Below are positions 34,235-44,371 of a DNA stretch of 64,000 nt, piece by piece (position 1 is the first letter of the stretch; the number at the start of each line of letters is the position of its first letter). Both the position numbers and the translations under genes were made by a program. The notes beneath the pieces were generated by a model. It was not told where the DNA came from. It saw only the letters and a program-made list of their open reading frames with translations, and ran no database searches. Origin of the DNA: Gammaproteobacteria bacterium (lineage in GTDB: Bacteria > Pseudomonadota > Gammaproteobacteria > Pseudomonadales > Azotimanducaceae); the NCBI GenBank assembly GCA_002684495.1, contig NYVG01000016.1:88993-152992 (forward strand). Direction: 5' to 3'.

Positions 34235-36457
34235 ATGAGCGATCAGCAAAAGATCATTTACACGGAAACAGACGAAGCCCCTAGATTAGCAACCTTTTCA
34301 TTGTTGCCCATCATCAAGGCGTTTACAGACGCGGCGGGCGTACAGGTAGAAACCCGTGATATCTCCCTAGCAGGGAGAATTCTGGCCGCATTCCCAGAGC
34401 GCTTAACAGATGCCCAACGCATCCCTGATGATTTGGCTGAACTGGGCCGGCTGACCCAAGATCCGGGCGCGAATATCATTAAGTTGCCTAATATCAGCGC
34501 CTCGAATCCGCAGATGCATGCAGCGATTAAGGAGTTGCAGAGTCAAGGTTACGATCTGCCGGATTATCCAGAAGAACCGGTGAGCGATGCTGAACACGAT
34601 ATCAAAGCGCGCTACGACGGTGTAAAAGGCAGTGCCGTAAATCCGGTATTGCGTGAGGGCAATTCAGATCGTCGCGCACCGGCTTCTGTTAAAATGTTTG
34701 CGAAAAAGCATCCGCATTCTATGGGCGCTTGGGCGAGTGATTCAAAATCCCATGTCTCGCATATGCAAGATGGTGATTTCTACAGCTCAGAGCAATCTAC
34801 AACCATGGCTGCTGATGATACGTTGAATGTGGTGTTCCGGGCTGACAACGGTACAACCCAGTCTCTGGCTGCTGGTGTCGTAGTTACCGCCGGTGAGGTG
34901 GTGGACGCGGCCACACTGAGCAAACAAAAGCTGTGTGAATTTTTCCACCAACAGATTGCTGATACCGAAGATGGGGTGCTGTTTTCCCTGCATCTTAAAG
35001 CCACCATGATGAAGGTTTCGGATCCCATCATATTCGGGCATGCCGTCAGGGCCTATTACCAAGCAGCATTTGCGGTTCATGAAGAGGTATTCGCTGAGCT
35101 GGGTGTAGACCCAAATAATGGCATCGGCGACGCGTATGAAAAGATTCTAAGTCTGCCTGCTGAGCAGTGTGAGCGTATTCGCGCCGACCTAGACGCCTGT
35201 TTAGTAAACGGCCCAGATATGGCTATGGTGAATTCCGATAAGGGCATTACAAATCTGCATATCCCTAGCGACATTATCATTGACGCATCGATGCCAGCAG
35301 CAATTAGAGAGTCTGGCAAGATGTGGGGGCCTGATGGCGATCTGCATGACATGAAGGCGGTTATTCCAGATCGTTGCTACGCCGGTGTGTATGCGGCTGT
35401 AGTCGATGACTGCAAGCGTTTTGGGGCGTTTGATCCGACCACACTTGGTTCGGTGCCCAATGTAGGGCTGATGGCGCAGAAAGCGGAAGAATACGGCTCT
35501 CACGATACAACTTTTGAAGCCCCAGGGGCGGGATCGATCGCTGTGGTTAACAGCGATGGCGATGTGCTAATGGAGCATACGGTTGCAGAAGGCGACATCT
35601 GGCGCCTGTGCAGAGTGAAAGATGAGCCAATTCGCGATTGGGTTAAGCTCGCTGTTACCCGCGCGCGGATTACCGGCGAGCCCATAGTGTTTTGGCTCGA
35701 TGCGGAGCGCGCCCACGACGCTGAGTTGATCAAGAAAGTGCAAGCGTATTTGCCAGATCATGATCTAACGGGCGTCGAGCACAGCGTTTTAGCGCCCACC
35801 GAGGCAACGAAATTTTCGTTGCAACGCATGCGTCAGGGTGACGATACGATATCGGTTACGGGGAATGTGTTACGTGATTACCTGACCGATCTTTTCCCGA
35901 TTATGGAACTGGGAACCAGCGCCAAAATGTTGTCGGTAGTACCACTGATAAACGGTGGGGGTTTGTTTGAAACCGGCGCTGGTGGCTCAGCGCCAAAACA
36001 TGTGCAGCAATTTGAGGCAGAGGGTCATCTGCGTTGGGATAGCTTGGGGGAGTTTCTTGCTTTGGCGGCCTCCCTCGAACATCTGGCACACACTTATGAT
36101 AACTCGGCGGCGCAACTGCTAGCCTCTACCCTTGATGAAGCGATAGCTAAATTCCTGGAGAGCAACAAATCGCCGTCACGCAAAGTGAATGAGATAGATA
36201 ATCGGGGCAGCCATTTCTACCTAGCAATGTATTGGGCTGAGGCCATGGCTGCGCAGCAAGAGGATCCGGGTTTGAGCGAGCGCTTTGCCCGTATGCATGC
36301 ACAGTTGCAAGACAACGATGGGGCGATCAGTAATGAACTGATCGCCGCACAGGGTGCTGCAGTAGATGTGGGTGGTTATTATGCACCGGATGGCGAGCGG
36401 GCAAGCATGGCTATGCGCCCGTCGGCCACCTTCAACCGAATCCTGGCGTCTCTGTAG
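34235..36457 (+). CDS. icd: Monomeric NADP-dependent isocitrate dehydrogenase (IDH-II)
   Basis: 740 aa from ATG 34235 ([16 protein letters not shown]), the normal length of the 80-kDa monomeric type, which is unrelated in length to the E. coli homodimer. Typical blocks: [82 protein letters not shown] (in parts). It oxidises isocitrate to 2-oxoglutarate in the TCA cycle, making NADPH. Monomeric forms are common in marine and cold-adapted bacteria. Confidence 0.96.
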   Translation: MSDQQKIIYTETDEAPRLATFSLLPIIKAFTDAAGVQVETRDISLAGRILAAFPERLTDAQRIPDDLAELGRLTQDPGANIIKLPNISASNPQMHAAIKELQSQGYDLPDYPEEPVSDAEHDIKARYDGVKGSAVNPVLREGNSDRRAPASVKMFAKKHPHSMGAWASDSKSHVSHMQDGDFYSSEQSTTMAADDTLNVVFRADNGTTQSLAAGVVVTAGEVVDAATLSKQKLCEFFHQQIADTEDGVLFSLHLKATMMKVSDPIIFGHAVRAYYQAAFAVHEEVFAELGVDPNNGIGDAYEKILSLPAEQCERIRADLDACLVNGPDMAMVNSDKGITNLHIPSDIIIDASMPAAIRESGKMWGPDGDLHDMKAVIPDRCYAGVYAAVVDDCKRFGAFDPTTLGSVPNVGLMAQKAEEYGSHDTTFEAPGAGSIAVVNSDGDVLMEHTVAEGDIWRLCRVKDEPIRDWVKLAVTRARITGEPIVFWLDAERAHDAELIKKVQAYLPDHDLTGVEHSVLAPTEATKFSLQRMRQGDDTISVTGNVLRDYLTDLFPIMELGTSAKMLSVVPLINGGGLFETGAGGSAPKHVQQFEAEGHLRWDSLGEFLALAASLEHLAHTYDNSAAQLLASTLDEAIAKFLESNKSPSRKVNEIDNRGSHFYLAMYWAEAMAAQQEDPGLSERFARMHAQLQDNDGAISNELIAAQGAAVDVGGYYAPDGERASMAMRPSATFNRILASL

Positions 36458-36550
36458 AAATTATCTGCACATTTTTTGTGGATCCAGAACCGACTATTAT
36501 CTCTAGAGAGTGTTGGGCATAGCGCGGACTACTCTTACTTTTGCGTGGGT

Positions 36551-36844
36551 CTAGAGGGGCTTGTTTTCAACAGCAGCGCACGGTCGCTCGGATGCAACAG
36601 TGTCGAGCGGCGCCGCGTGTGTTGTTGGTTCCTCAGCAGCGTGCAAGCGGCGGATGTTTTTCGCTTGCAGTCCTTTGTCGCTTTGCTCAATGTCGAACTC
36701 TACGGCTTCACCATCTACTAGGGCTTTGTAGCCGGGCATGCTGATTGCAGAGTAGTGGGCAAAAAGCTCTTGAGGATTTTCCTCATTGACAATGAAGCCG
36801 TAACCCTTTGCGCTATTAAACCACTTAACTGAACCCTTAGGCAT
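36551..36844 (-). CDS. cspD: CspD-like cold-shock-domain protein with C-terminal tail
   Basis: 97 aa. The first 67 residues form a cold shock domain with RNP1 KGYGFIV and RNP2-like ELFAHYSAI. The start MPKGSVKWFNSAKGYGFI has the CspD-type features. A 30-residue Ala/Glu/Pro/Thr-rich tail follows (HAAEEPTTHAAPLDTVASE). Synteny with divergent clpS-clpA supports CspD, a stationary-phase single-stranded nucleic-acid binder that slows replication. The tail is longer than in E. coli CspD (74 aa). Confidence 0.85.
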   Translation of the reverse strand: MPKGSVKWFNSAKGYGFIVNEENPQELFAHYSAISMPGYKALVDGEAVEFDIEQSDKGLQAKNIRRLHAAEEPTTHAAPLDTVASERPCAAVENKPL

Positions 36845-36964
36845 GTAGATCCTCCAAACGAATGCAAACTGTGTTGCATAAGTGACGCAGAGTCAAGCGA
36901 CTGTTGCTGGTGTTGTGGTTGGGTGGCTGTTCGTATTTTGGCTGGGAAATGTTGCTTGTGTTGA

Positions 36965-37405
36965 ATGCGTACTGCACACAAATTACACGCTATGATTGTT
37001 ACTCTTGGCACAGACAATGGACGAATATTAGACGTGGACATAAATCACAAGTCAGCAGGCTTGATTTGCCGCGCCAGCGCTGGCGATGATGAGGTTGAGG
37101 GCGATCATGACCTGGGTACGATTGCGGAAGTAGCCGAGCCCGAATTAAAGCGGCCGCCGATGTATAAGGTTATTTTGTTAAACGACGACTACACGCCAAT
37201 GGAGTTCGTTGTGCACATCTTGGAGAGCTTTTTTTCTATGAACCGGGAAAAGGCCACGCAAATAATGCTCGTAGTCCATTCTGAGGGCGCTGCGGTGGTC
37301 GGAATTTTCCCCCGGGATATTGCGGAAACCAAATCAGAGCAGGTCAACAATTACGCGCAAGAGAATAATCATCCGTTGATGTCGACTGTTGAAATGACAG
37401 ATTGA
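36965..37405 (+). CDS. clpS: ATP-dependent protease adaptor ClpS
   Basis: 146 aa as opened at ATG 36965; ATG 36992 ([10 protein letters not shown]) or GTG 37034 would give a more usual N-terminal arm. The core from [21 protein letters not shown] (in parts) through [15 protein letters not shown] and [11 protein letters not shown] is canonical ClpS, including the [10 protein letters not shown] pocket that binds N-terminal Leu, Phe, Trp or Tyr. ClpS hands N-degron substrates to ClpAP. clpA follows 208 bases later; bpt and aat, which make such N-degrons, are close by. Confidence 0.93.
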   Translation: MRTAHKLHAMIVTLGTDNGRILDVDINHKSAGLICRASAGDDEVEGDHDLGTIAEVAEPELKRPPMYKVILLNDDYTPMEFVVHILESFFSMNREKATQIMLVVHSEGAAVVGIFPRDIAETKSEQVNNYAQENNHPLMSTVEMTD

Positions 37406-37491
37406 AAATTCATCTCGAGGACACATTGTTTAAACATTCGAGCACAAAGTTACTGCTAGAGTGAGGATGAAAGGTGATAAAGAGGTCATAA

Positions 37492-37524
37492 AAAGACCAA
37501 AGTAAGACCAAAGAAAGACCAAAC
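37492..37524. repeat. Three 11-bp direct repeats between clpS and clpA
   Basis: AAAGACCAAAG (37492-37502), TAAGACCAAAG (37503-37513), AAAGACCAAAC (37514-37524). The 11-base period is about one helical turn, so a protein reading AGACC would bind along one face of the DNA. The array ends 18 bases before a candidate -35 box of clpA. An inverted GGTC/GACC pair flanks the first unit (37484-37498). Confidence 0.7.
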
Positions 37525-37542
37525 AGCTGTCATATTGCAGAC

Positions 37543-37572
37543 TTGACCGTGAATTGGACGGCTCAAACTAAT
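37543..37572 (+). promoter_or_regulatory. Candidate clpA promoter
   Basis: TTGACC (37543-37548, 5 of 6), 18-base spacer, ACTAAT (37567-37572, 4 of 6), ending 41 bases before the clpA ATG. It lies directly downstream of the 11-bp repeats, in line with clpA having its own promoter apart from clpS. Confidence 0.45.
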
Positions 37573-37613
37573 CAAATAAAGGGTGTTAAAGCCCAAAAAA
37601 CGACGAGTAAAAC

Positions 37614-39878
37614 ATGCTGAGCAAAGACCTAGAAAAATCACTGAATGGCGTCGCCCAGGAAGCAAGCATCAAGCGTCATGAGTTTGTAACTGTGGAGCAC
37701 TTGCTGCTGGCTCTGCTCGCCAATGATCAGGCCGTTAAAGTCTTGGTCAACGTTGGTGCGGATGTCGATGTACTGCGTGCCGAAGTTGAAAAATACATCG
37801 ACGATACGACGCCAACGCTGGAAACCGGTGATGATGAACGTGGCACCCAGACCACCTTGGGGTTTCAAAGGGTGGTATCTAGAGCGTTATTTCATGTCCA
37901 ATCATCCGGGCGTAAGGAAGTTACAGGCGCGAATGTCTTGGTCGCAATCTTTAGTGAGCAAGAGAGCCAGGCTGTTTATCTTTTGAAATCCCAAGAGGTA
38001 TCGCGAATCGATGTGGTGAATTATATCTCCCATGGAATCAGCAAGATCGAAGATTCCAGCGACGCCGAAGAAGACGCCGAAGTAACTGGTGCCGAAGAGG
38101 GCGAAGGAGAGCAACGATCGAGTGCGCTGGATTCTTTTGCAACCAATCTAAACGAAGAAGCCAAAGCTGGCCGAATTGATCCGTTGGTGGGTCGCGACGA
38201 AGAGGTTGAACGAGCGATCCAAATTCTTTGTCGTCGGCGTAAGAATAATCCATTGCTTGTTGGTGAATCAGGGGTCGGAAAAACGGCAATAGCCGAGGGA
38301 CTAGCAAAGCGTATCGTTGATGCTCAGGTGCCTGATGTTGTTGCTGACAGCACGATTTATGCACTGGATCTCGGTGCCTTGGTCGCCGGAACCAAATATC
38401 GTGGAGATTTTGAGAAGCGTTTCAAAGCAGTGCTGGGTGAGCTGAAAAAGCAAGAGGGCTCAATTCTCTTTATCGATGAAATTCATACCATTATCGGTGC
38501 TGGAGCGGCATCTGGCGGGGTAATGGATGCCTCCAATTTGCTCAAGCCTCTGCTTACCTCCGGGCAGTTGCGTTGTATGGGTTCCACAACCTATCAAGAG
38601 TTCCGCGGCATCTTTGATAAGGACCGCGCATTGTCGCGGCGCTTTCAAAAGATCGATGTAATCGAGCCAGATGTCGATGATACCTATCGAATTCTTAAGG
38701 GGCTGAAAAGCCGCTTTGAGGATCATTATAACCTCCGCTATACGGATAAGGCCTTGCGCACCGCTTCGGAATTGGCGGCCCGTTACATTAATGACCGGTT
38801 TATGCCGGATAAAGCCATTGATGTAATAGACGAAGCGGGAGCTGCACAGCAGCTACAACCGCCGAGCCGACGTAAAAAGAGCATTGGGGTTACGGATGTG
38901 GAGCAGGTGGTCGCGAAGATTGCGCGGATTCCGTCCAGTCAAGTCACAGCTTCGGACAAAGCCTCGCTCCGCGATCTAGACACGAACTTGAAGATGGCAG
39001 TGTTTGGTCAAAATGAAGCGATCGAGCAGCTCGCCACAGCGATTAAACTGTCCAGAGCGGGCTTAAAAAGCGGCGAAAAACCCATTGGCTCGTTTCTATT
39101 TGCTGGCCCCACAGGGGTGGGTAAGACAGAAGTGTGCAAGCAACTTGCGCATACCATGGGCGTAGAGTTGCTGCGCTATGACATGTCGGAATATATGGAG
39201 CGGCATACGGTATCGCGACTTATCGGGGCGCCACCAGGGTATGTGGGTTTTGATCAGGGCGGTTTGTTAACCGAGGCGGTAACTAAGCACCCGCACAGTA
39301 TTGTGTTGCTGGATGAAATCGAAAAAGCCCACCCTGAGGTCTTCAACTTGCTCTTGCAGGTAATGGATCATGGCACGCTGACCGATAACAACGGGCGTAA
39401 AGCTGATTTCCGTAACGTCGTTTTGGTGATGACCACTAACGCCGGAGCGCAAGAAATGAATCGGGCGTCGATTGGTTTCGCTGAGCAAGATAATTCGACC
39501 GATGGAATGGAAGTCATCAAGCGTATGTTTACGCCTGAATTCCGTAACCGCCTAGATGCCATTGTGCAATTCAGCGCGCTCAGCATAGAGGTAGTTAAGA
39601 CGGTAGTGGATAAATTTCTTACCGAGCTACAGGCGCAGTTGGACGAAAAACGCGTAACCCTAGAGGTCGATGCCGCCGCCGGCGAGTGGCTGGCGCGTGA
39701 GGGTTATGATGAAAAAATGGGGGCTCGCCCCATGCAGCGCTTGATACAAGAGAAGATTAAACGCCAGTTGGCTGAGGATCTCTTGTTTGGCGAGCTAGCC
39801 AACGGCGGCGGCATCGTACGCGTTAGCGTGGCCGACGGAGAGCTGTCAGTAGAGGTCGATTCGCCAGTGGAAGCCTAG
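37614..39878 (+). CDS. clpA: ATP-dependent Clp protease ATPase subunit ClpA
   Basis: 754 aa. An N-domain (MLSKDLEKSLNGVAQEASIK, where ClpS docks) is followed by an acidic linker around 145-170, AAA1 with Walker A GESGVGKTAIAEG (around 220) and FIDEIHTIIGAG, then AAA2 with GPTGVGKTEVCKQLAH (around 498) and LLDEIEKAHPEVFNLLLQVMD (in part). There is no ClpB middle coiled coil. ClpA unfolds substrates and feeds the ClpP chamber; ClpP is not in the window. Confidence 0.96.
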   Translation: MLSKDLEKSLNGVAQEASIKRHEFVTVEHLLLALLANDQAVKVLVNVGADVDVLRAEVEKYIDDTTPTLETGDDERGTQTTLGFQRVVSRALFHVQSSGRKEVTGANVLVAIFSEQESQAVYLLKSQEVSRIDVVNYISHGISKIEDSSDAEEDAEVTGAEEGEGEQRSSALDSFATNLNEEAKAGRIDPLVGRDEEVERAIQILCRRRKNNPLLVGESGVGKTAIAEGLAKRIVDAQVPDVVADSTIYALDLGALVAGTKYRGDFEKRFKAVLGELKKQEGSILFIDEIHTIIGAGAASGGVMDASNLLKPLLTSGQLRCMGSTTYQEFRGIFDKDRALSRRFQKIDVIEPDVDDTYRILKGLKSRFEDHYNLRYTDKALRTASELAARYINDRFMPDKAIDVIDEAGAAQQLQPPSRRKKSIGVTDVEQVVAKIARIPSSQVTASDKASLRDLDTNLKMAVFGQNEAIEQLATAIKLSRAGLKSGEKPIGSFLFAGPTGVGKTEVCKQLAHTMGVELLRYDMSEYMERHTVSRLIGAPPGYVGFDQGGLLTEAVTKHPHSIVLLDEIEKAHPEVFNLLLQVMDHGTLTDNNGRKADFRNVVLVMTTNAGAQEMNRASIGFAEQDNSTDGMEVIKRMFTPEFRNRLDAIVQFSALSIEVVKTVVDKFLTELQAQLDEKRVTLEVDAAAGEWLAREGYDEKMGARPMQRLIQEKIKRQLAEDLLFGELANGGGIVRVSVADGELSVEVDSPVEA

Positions 39879-39913
39879 ATGTCAATGCATCTAAGCTGTA
39901 CTGCAAAAGGAGT

Positions 39914-40129
39914 TTAGTTCCTAAAAGTGATGCGTCCTTTGGAGAGATCGTAGGGCGTCAGCTCAACCTTAACCTGGTCACCAGTAAGAATACGAATGTA
40001 GTTCTTGCGCATCTTTCCGGAAATGTGAGCGGTTACTGTGTGACCGTTCTCAAGTTCAACCCGAAACATGGTATTCGGTAAGGTGTCGACGACGGTGCCG
40101 TCCATCTCAATTTGTTCTTCTTTTGGCAT
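39914..40129 (-). CDS. infA: Translation initiation factor IF-1
   Basis: 71-aa S1/OB-fold protein, almost invariant: [34 protein letters not shown] and [13 protein letters not shown]. It binds the ribosomal A site during initiation. Its position between clpA and bpt/aat matches the gammaproteobacterial order. The first residues (MPKEEQIEM) differ slightly from the common MAKEDNIEM. Confidence 0.97.
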   Translation of the reverse strand: MPKEEQIEMDGTVVDTLPNTMFRVELENGHTVTAHISGKMRKNYIRILTGDQVKVELTPYDLSKGRITFRN

Positions 40130-40201
40130 TCAAAGTTAAGCCGTATTTTTGAAGGGGCGCATTGTGCCGTATCGGTTAGGCAATTAGAAGTGTGACTATC
40201 G

Positions 40202-40915
40202 TTATTCCAAACGCGTCCATTGATTGTTTTGGAATAACTCGGCGGGGCGAAAATTGGTCTTATAGGACATTTTCGCGCAGTCCTGAACCCAGTATCCAAG
40301 ATAAAGATAGGGCAGTCCCAATGATCGGCATACCTCGATCTGCTGCAATATGCTCAGCACGCCGAGGCTGCGGCGTTCCTCGTCAGGTTCGAAAAAGGTA
40401 TAGATTGCGGATAAGCCATTGGGTTGCTGGTCGGTTACTGCCACGCTGATAAGTCTTTGCCCCTGATATAGACAGACAAAAAAGCTTGCCGACCATGGAC
40501 TTAGAAGAAAGGAGCGGAACTGGTCTTCGCTGGCTGGATACATGTCACCGTCCGCGTGGCGCAGGCTGATGTAGCGCGCATACAGGTTGTAGTGTCTGCG
40601 GCTAAAGCGGGCATCCTCAATCTCTAGACGCAAATCTTGGTTATTTTTCATCACACGGCGTTGGGTACGTCGCGGTTGGAACTCCGCAACCGGGATTCTT
40701 GTTGCTACGCAGGCATTGCAATGGTTGCAGCGGGGTTGATACAGATGGCTGCCGCTGCGACGAAAGCCACGATCGGTTAGGGTCTGATAAAGATCCGAAC
40801 TGATAATACGTCGCGGATCGACAAATAATGTTTGGGCATCATTGCGCGGTAGATATGAACAGGGATGCGGCGGCGTCAAAAAAAACTGAATCTGTTCCCG
40901 ATGATCGTCTTGCAT
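40202..40915 (-). CDS. bpt: Aspartate/glutamate leucyltransferase Bpt (Ate-type)
   Basis: 237 aa. FFLTPPHPCSYLPRNDAQTL and the Cys-rich CNHCNACVATRIP belong to the N-terminal arginyltransferase domain; YLGYWVQDCAKMSYKTNFRP to the C-terminal GNAT-like domain. The bacterial form transfers Leu from Leu-tRNA to N-terminal Asp or Glu, creating ClpS-recognised N-degrons. It lies 9 bases downstream of aat. Confidence 0.93.
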   Translation of the reverse strand: MQDDHREQIQFFLTPPHPCSYLPRNDAQTLFVDPRRIISSDLYQTLTDRGFRRSGSHLYQPRCNHCNACVATRIPVAEFQPRRTQRRVMKNNQDLRLEIEDARFSRRHYNLYARYISLRHADGDMYPASEDQFRSFLLSPWSASFFVCLYQGQRLISVAVTDQQPNGLSAIYTFFEPDEERRSLGVLSILQQIEVCRSLGLPYLYLGYWVQDCAKMSYKTNFRPAELFQNNQWTRLE

Positions 40916-40924
40916 TATTGACCT

Positions 40925-41656
40925 TTATCGCCCGTTATCAGGATTCGCCGTTGCTGCTGGCCGCCACGACCAGGTGCCAACTTTAGTCGGTTTATCCCGG
41001 TTAGTCCGCAGTTGCGCTAAAAATTCCGCTCGTGCCATTGGGCGTACGCCTAATGTCTCAAGATGCGGGTTCATCATTTGGCAATCGATAAGGCTGTAGT
41101 TCTCTGCCAGCAGGTATTTCTGAAGGTGGTAGAAGGCGACTTTAGACGCATCCGGCGTTTGGCTGAACATTGATTCGCCAAAAAACATCTGGCCAAGAGC
41201 GATGCCATATAAGCCGCCGACGAGTTTATCGTCCTGCCAAACTTCAACACTGTGCGCGACACCTCTTTGGAACAGCGCGTGATATGCCGATTGCATGCGC
41301 TGGGTTATCCAGGTTCCAGTCTGATCATTTCTCGGTGTGCTAGCGCAGCACTCGATTACTTTATCGAAGTTTTCATCTGCACTTATCCGAAACGAAGCGT
41401 TGCGGATACGCTTGCGTAAACTCCGAGTTATGCGCATCTGGCCGGGCTTTATGACACCGCGAGTCTTAGGGCTCCACCAGTAAATGGGTTCTTCGTCGCT
41501 GTTAAACCACGGGAATATGCCAAAGCTATATGCCGTCAGTAACCACTCGACAGTCAGATCGCCGCCAGCAGCGAGCAGTCCGTCGGGTTCGTCCAAAGCC
41601 TGGTTTGGATCTGGAAACTGGACCGTGGATTTGTTGAGGAAAGGAATTCCAGCCAC
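40925..41656 (-). CDS. aat: Leucyl/phenylalanyl-tRNA--protein transferase Aat
   Basis: 243 aa: DEPDGLLAAGGDLTVEWLL, AYSFGIFPWF, WWSPKTRGVI, ENFDKVIECCA, GTWITQRMQSAYHAL, GIALGQMFFGESMFS and DCQMMNPHLETLG are textbook Aat blocks. It adds Leu or Phe to N-terminal Arg or Lys, making substrates for ClpS-ClpAP. With bpt and clpSA it gives all the visible parts of the N-degron route within 6 kb. Confidence 0.95.
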   Translation of the reverse strand: MAGIPFLNKSTVQFPDPNQALDEPDGLLAAGGDLTVEWLLTAYSFGIFPWFNSDEEPIYWWSPKTRGVIKPGQMRITRSLRKRIRNASFRISADENFDKVIECCASTPRNDQTGTWITQRMQSAYHALFQRGVAHSVEVWQDDKLVGGLYGIALGQMFFGESMFSQTPDASKVAFYHLQKYLLAENYSLIDCQMMNPHLETLGVRPMARAEFLAQLRTNRDKPTKVGTWSWRPAATANPDNGR

Positions 41657-41663
41657 GTGCTAT

Positions 41664-41948
41664 TTAGCTGTGCTGTTGCAGAATACTCGTGAATGCGGCT
41701 GACTTTTGATGGCTTTTTATCACTTGGGCAAGGGTTAAGCCGTCTTTGCTCTTCGCGTTAACGTCGCCGCCGCTCGCAGTGAATGCCTTGATGAAGCGTT
41801 CAAAATCCTCTGGTCGCATACTTCGATAAGCAAACAGCAGTTGGCTGTAGTGCTCGGGCTCTTGTCCCATGGCCGGTTTATTGAGAAAGCTTTGGATACG
41901 TTGCTCGTCCCATATCTCATCAGTAACTTTAGCTTTGTCTGCGCGCAT
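41664..41948 (-). CDS. PA4642-family small protein
   Basis: 94 aa from ATG at 41946-41948 (MRADKAKVTDEIWDEQRIQS), with GGAAG 5 bases upstream; the open frame continues to 42110 but that would run into the ftsK start. The pattern KVTDEIWDxxRIxSFL, MRPEDFERFIKAF, GGDVNAKSKDGLTL resembles the PA4642 family of gammaproteobacteria, function unknown. It ends 7 bases before aat begins, so all three (this gene, aat, bpt) probably form one unit. Confidence 0.75.
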   Translation of the reverse strand: MRADKAKVTDEIWDEQRIQSFLNKPAMGQEPEHYSQLLFAYRSMRPEDFERFIKAFTASGGDVNAKSKDGLTLAQVIKSHQKSAAFTSILQQHS

Positions 41949-42055
41949 CAATCTTCCGAGTAACTTTGAGCTGAGCATTGTACGGTGGCGAGCCTTGTTC
42001 TGTCCCGGTTTTCGACGAATCTGGCTGAGTTGATGATTTGTGCGTATTTCGGTGA

Positions 42056-44371
42056 ATGCGTACACTGACGGCCATACGCTATCGGAGCCCTTTGTTGCCA
42101 GATTCAGCACCTAATCGATCGATTCCGTTCAAGGAAATGGCACTGGTTGTGCTGGGCACGAGTGCGCTGTTTTTGTTCTTAGCGATCGCCTCTTATTCGC
42201 CAGACGACCCATCCTTTAACTTCACAGGAACGGGAGACGAAGTACGCAATTTGGTTGGTGCCAGTGGTGCGTTCTTCGCTGATTTGGCCTTGCTCGTATT
42301 CGGTTGGGTGGCGTACTCGATACCACTGTTATTGACCCTATTCGGTATACGTTTACTGCAGCGAGATCGATCTCCATGGTCGCTCATACTCTGGTGTGTG
42401 CGTGCTAGCGGATGGCTTGGGTTAGTGGTGTGTTCGTGTATTTTGTTCGAATTGCACAGTTCTCAGGCGCCAGAATTACCCTCGGGTAGCGGCGGATTTT
42501 TAGGCATATGGCTTGGCCAGGCTGGCGTTGCTTTGTTTGGGCGGGTAGGCCTGACGGTGTTGTCCAGTGCCGGTGTGTTGATCGGATTGCAGGCAGCGGT
42601 GGGGTTTTCCTGGCTCGATGTGGCGCGGTTGATCGTTAGATTAATCGCTGGGCTGTGGCGTCAGAGCTTGATATTTTTTGACGGTCAGTACGACCGCTAC
42701 AAGGCCCGTCGGGTGCAGCGGGTTGCTGCGCGTAAAGAGACAAAATTGCGCATCGAGCATCGGCAAGCCACTTTGAAAAAGGTTAGTCAACAACAAGAGA
42801 CCAAGCCCGAAATCGAAATTATACCGAAGGCCAAAGAGCAGCAGCCGGTCACCAAAGTCAGCCAAAAGCGCCTCTTTGACAGTAAGGGGGTGGGGGAACT
42901 GCCCGACATTGATCTGCTAGATGCCCAAGCAAAAGATCTGGGTTTGGGCTTTTCCGCTGATGTCCTTGCGGCCATGTCCAAGCAGCTTGAGTTGAAGCTG
43001 GCGGATTTCGGTGTTGAAGCCGAGGTGGTATCGGTACTTCCGGGTCCTGTTGTTACCCGATTTGAGGTGCAACCAGCGGCCGGCGTTAAGGTACAAAAAA
43101 TTAGTGCTTTGGCGAAGGACTTGGCGCGCTCCTTAGCAGTTATCAGCGTGCGCATCGTGGAGGTTATTCCAGGTAAGTCTTTTGTCGGCATTGAAATACC
43201 CAACGAGCATCGCGAAATCGTGCAGTTGCAGGAAGTCATTCGCTCTGCGGCATTCCAGGACGCCTCGTCGGTGTTGACGCTGGCGCTGGGTAAGGACATT
43301 TCCGGTGCATCGATTGTTGCCGACTTGGCAAAAATGCCCCACCTGTTAGTGGCTGGAACAACGGGATCCGGTAAATCCGTTGGGGTGAATGCCATGCTTT
43401 TGAGCTTGTTGCTCAAAAGCACTCCGGATCAGGTCCGCATGATCCTAGTTGACCCGAAGATGTTGGAGCTGTCTGTCTATGAGGGAGTACCACACCTGCT
43501 GACCCCGGTAGTAACGGACATGAAAGAAGCCGCCCATGCCTTGAATTGGTGTGTTGCAGAAATGGAACGCCGCTACCGCTTGATGGCGGCCTTGGGTGTG
43601 CGCAATCTGGCGGGTTTTAATCGTCAAGTTAAAGACGCGGCGCAAAAGGGCGAACCATTAAAGGATCCATTGTGGAAGGATGAGGTCGAGCCCGCCCCTG
43701 ACTTGCAAGCACTGCCTGCTATCGTTGTCGTGATCGATGAATTTGCCGACATGATGATGGTGGTGGGCAAGAAGGTGGAGCAATTGATCGCGCGTATCGC
43801 CCAAAAAGCGCGCGCTGCGGGAATTCATTTGGTACTAGCGACCCAGCGGCCCTCGGTGGACGTGATAACGGGCTTGATTAAGGCGAATATTCCAAGTCGT
43901 ATCAGCTTTCAGGTGTCATCGAAAATTGACTCGCGCACGGTACTCGATCAAGGCGGTGCAGAGCAATTGCTAGGACATGGCGACATGCTTTATCTGCCCC
44001 CCGGCACAGCGCTGCCACAGCGCGTACATGGCGCCTTCGTGTCGGATGATGAGGTGCACCGAGTCGTGAATGACTGGAAACAACGCGGTCAGCCCGAGTA
44101 TTTGACAGACATTATCAGTGGTGGCGGTGCTGAAGAACCCTTCCTGCAACTTGAGGGTGATGGCGACACCGAACAGGACGATGCCCTGTACGATGAAGCA
44201 GTACAATTTGTTTTGGAGTCCAGGCGCGCATCAATTTCCTCCGTACAGCGTAAGTTGCGAGTGGGTTATAACCGCGCCGCGCGACTGATCGAGGCGATGG
44301 AAGCCGCAGGCGTGGTCTCGCCAATGAACTCTAATGGCAGTCGAGAAATCCTTGTTCCTGACCGTAAATAA
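42056..44371 (+). CDS. ftsK: DNA translocase FtsK
   Basis: 771 aa. Four membrane segments fill the first 190 residues, a charged linker runs from 210 to 300, and a RecA-like motor has Walker [18 protein letters not shown] (around 434), [20 protein letters not shown] and [11 protein letters not shown]. The gamma winged-helix DNA-reading domain ([36 protein letters not shown]) ends the protein. It couples cell division to chromosome dimer resolution by pumping DNA toward XerCD/dif. The linker is short, as in Pseudomonas-type FtsK. Confidence 0.96.
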   Translation: MRTLTAIRYRSPLLPDSAPNRSIPFKEMALVVLGTSALFLFLAIASYSPDDPSFNFTGTGDEVRNLVGASGAFFADLALLVFGWVAYSIPLLLTLFGIRLLQRDRSPWSLILWCVRASGWLGLVVCSCILFELHSSQAPELPSGSGGFLGIWLGQAGVALFGRVGLTVLSSAGVLIGLQAAVGFSWLDVARLIVRLIAGLWRQSLIFFDGQYDRYKARRVQRVAARKETKLRIEHRQATLKKVSQQQETKPEIEIIPKAKEQQPVTKVSQKRLFDSKGVGELPDIDLLDAQAKDLGLGFSADVLAAMSKQLELKLADFGVEAEVVSVLPGPVVTRFEVQPAAGVKVQKISALAKDLARSLAVISVRIVEVIPGKSFVGIEIPNEHREIVQLQEVIRSAAFQDASSVLTLALGKDISGASIVADLAKMPHLLVAGTTGSGKSVGVNAMLLSLLLKSTPDQVRMILVDPKMLELSVYEGVPHLLTPVVTDMKEAAHALNWCVAEMERRYRLMAALGVRNLAGFNRQVKDAAQKGEPLKDPLWKDEVEPAPDLQALPAIVVVIDEFADMMMVVGKKVEQLIARIAQKARAAGIHLVLATQRPSVDVITGLIKANIPSRISFQVSSKIDSRTVLDQGGAEQLLGHGDMLYLPPGTALPQRVHGAFVSDDEVHRVVNDWKQRGQPEYLTDIISGGGAEEPFLQLEGDGDTEQDDALYDEAVQFVLESRRASISSVQRKLRVGYNRAARLIEAMEAAGVVSPMNSNGSREILVPDRK

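Noticed and set aside
39879..39913. Terminator between clpA and infA
   Set aside because: TAGATG/CATCTA can pair but the stem is weak and no T-run follows on either strand.
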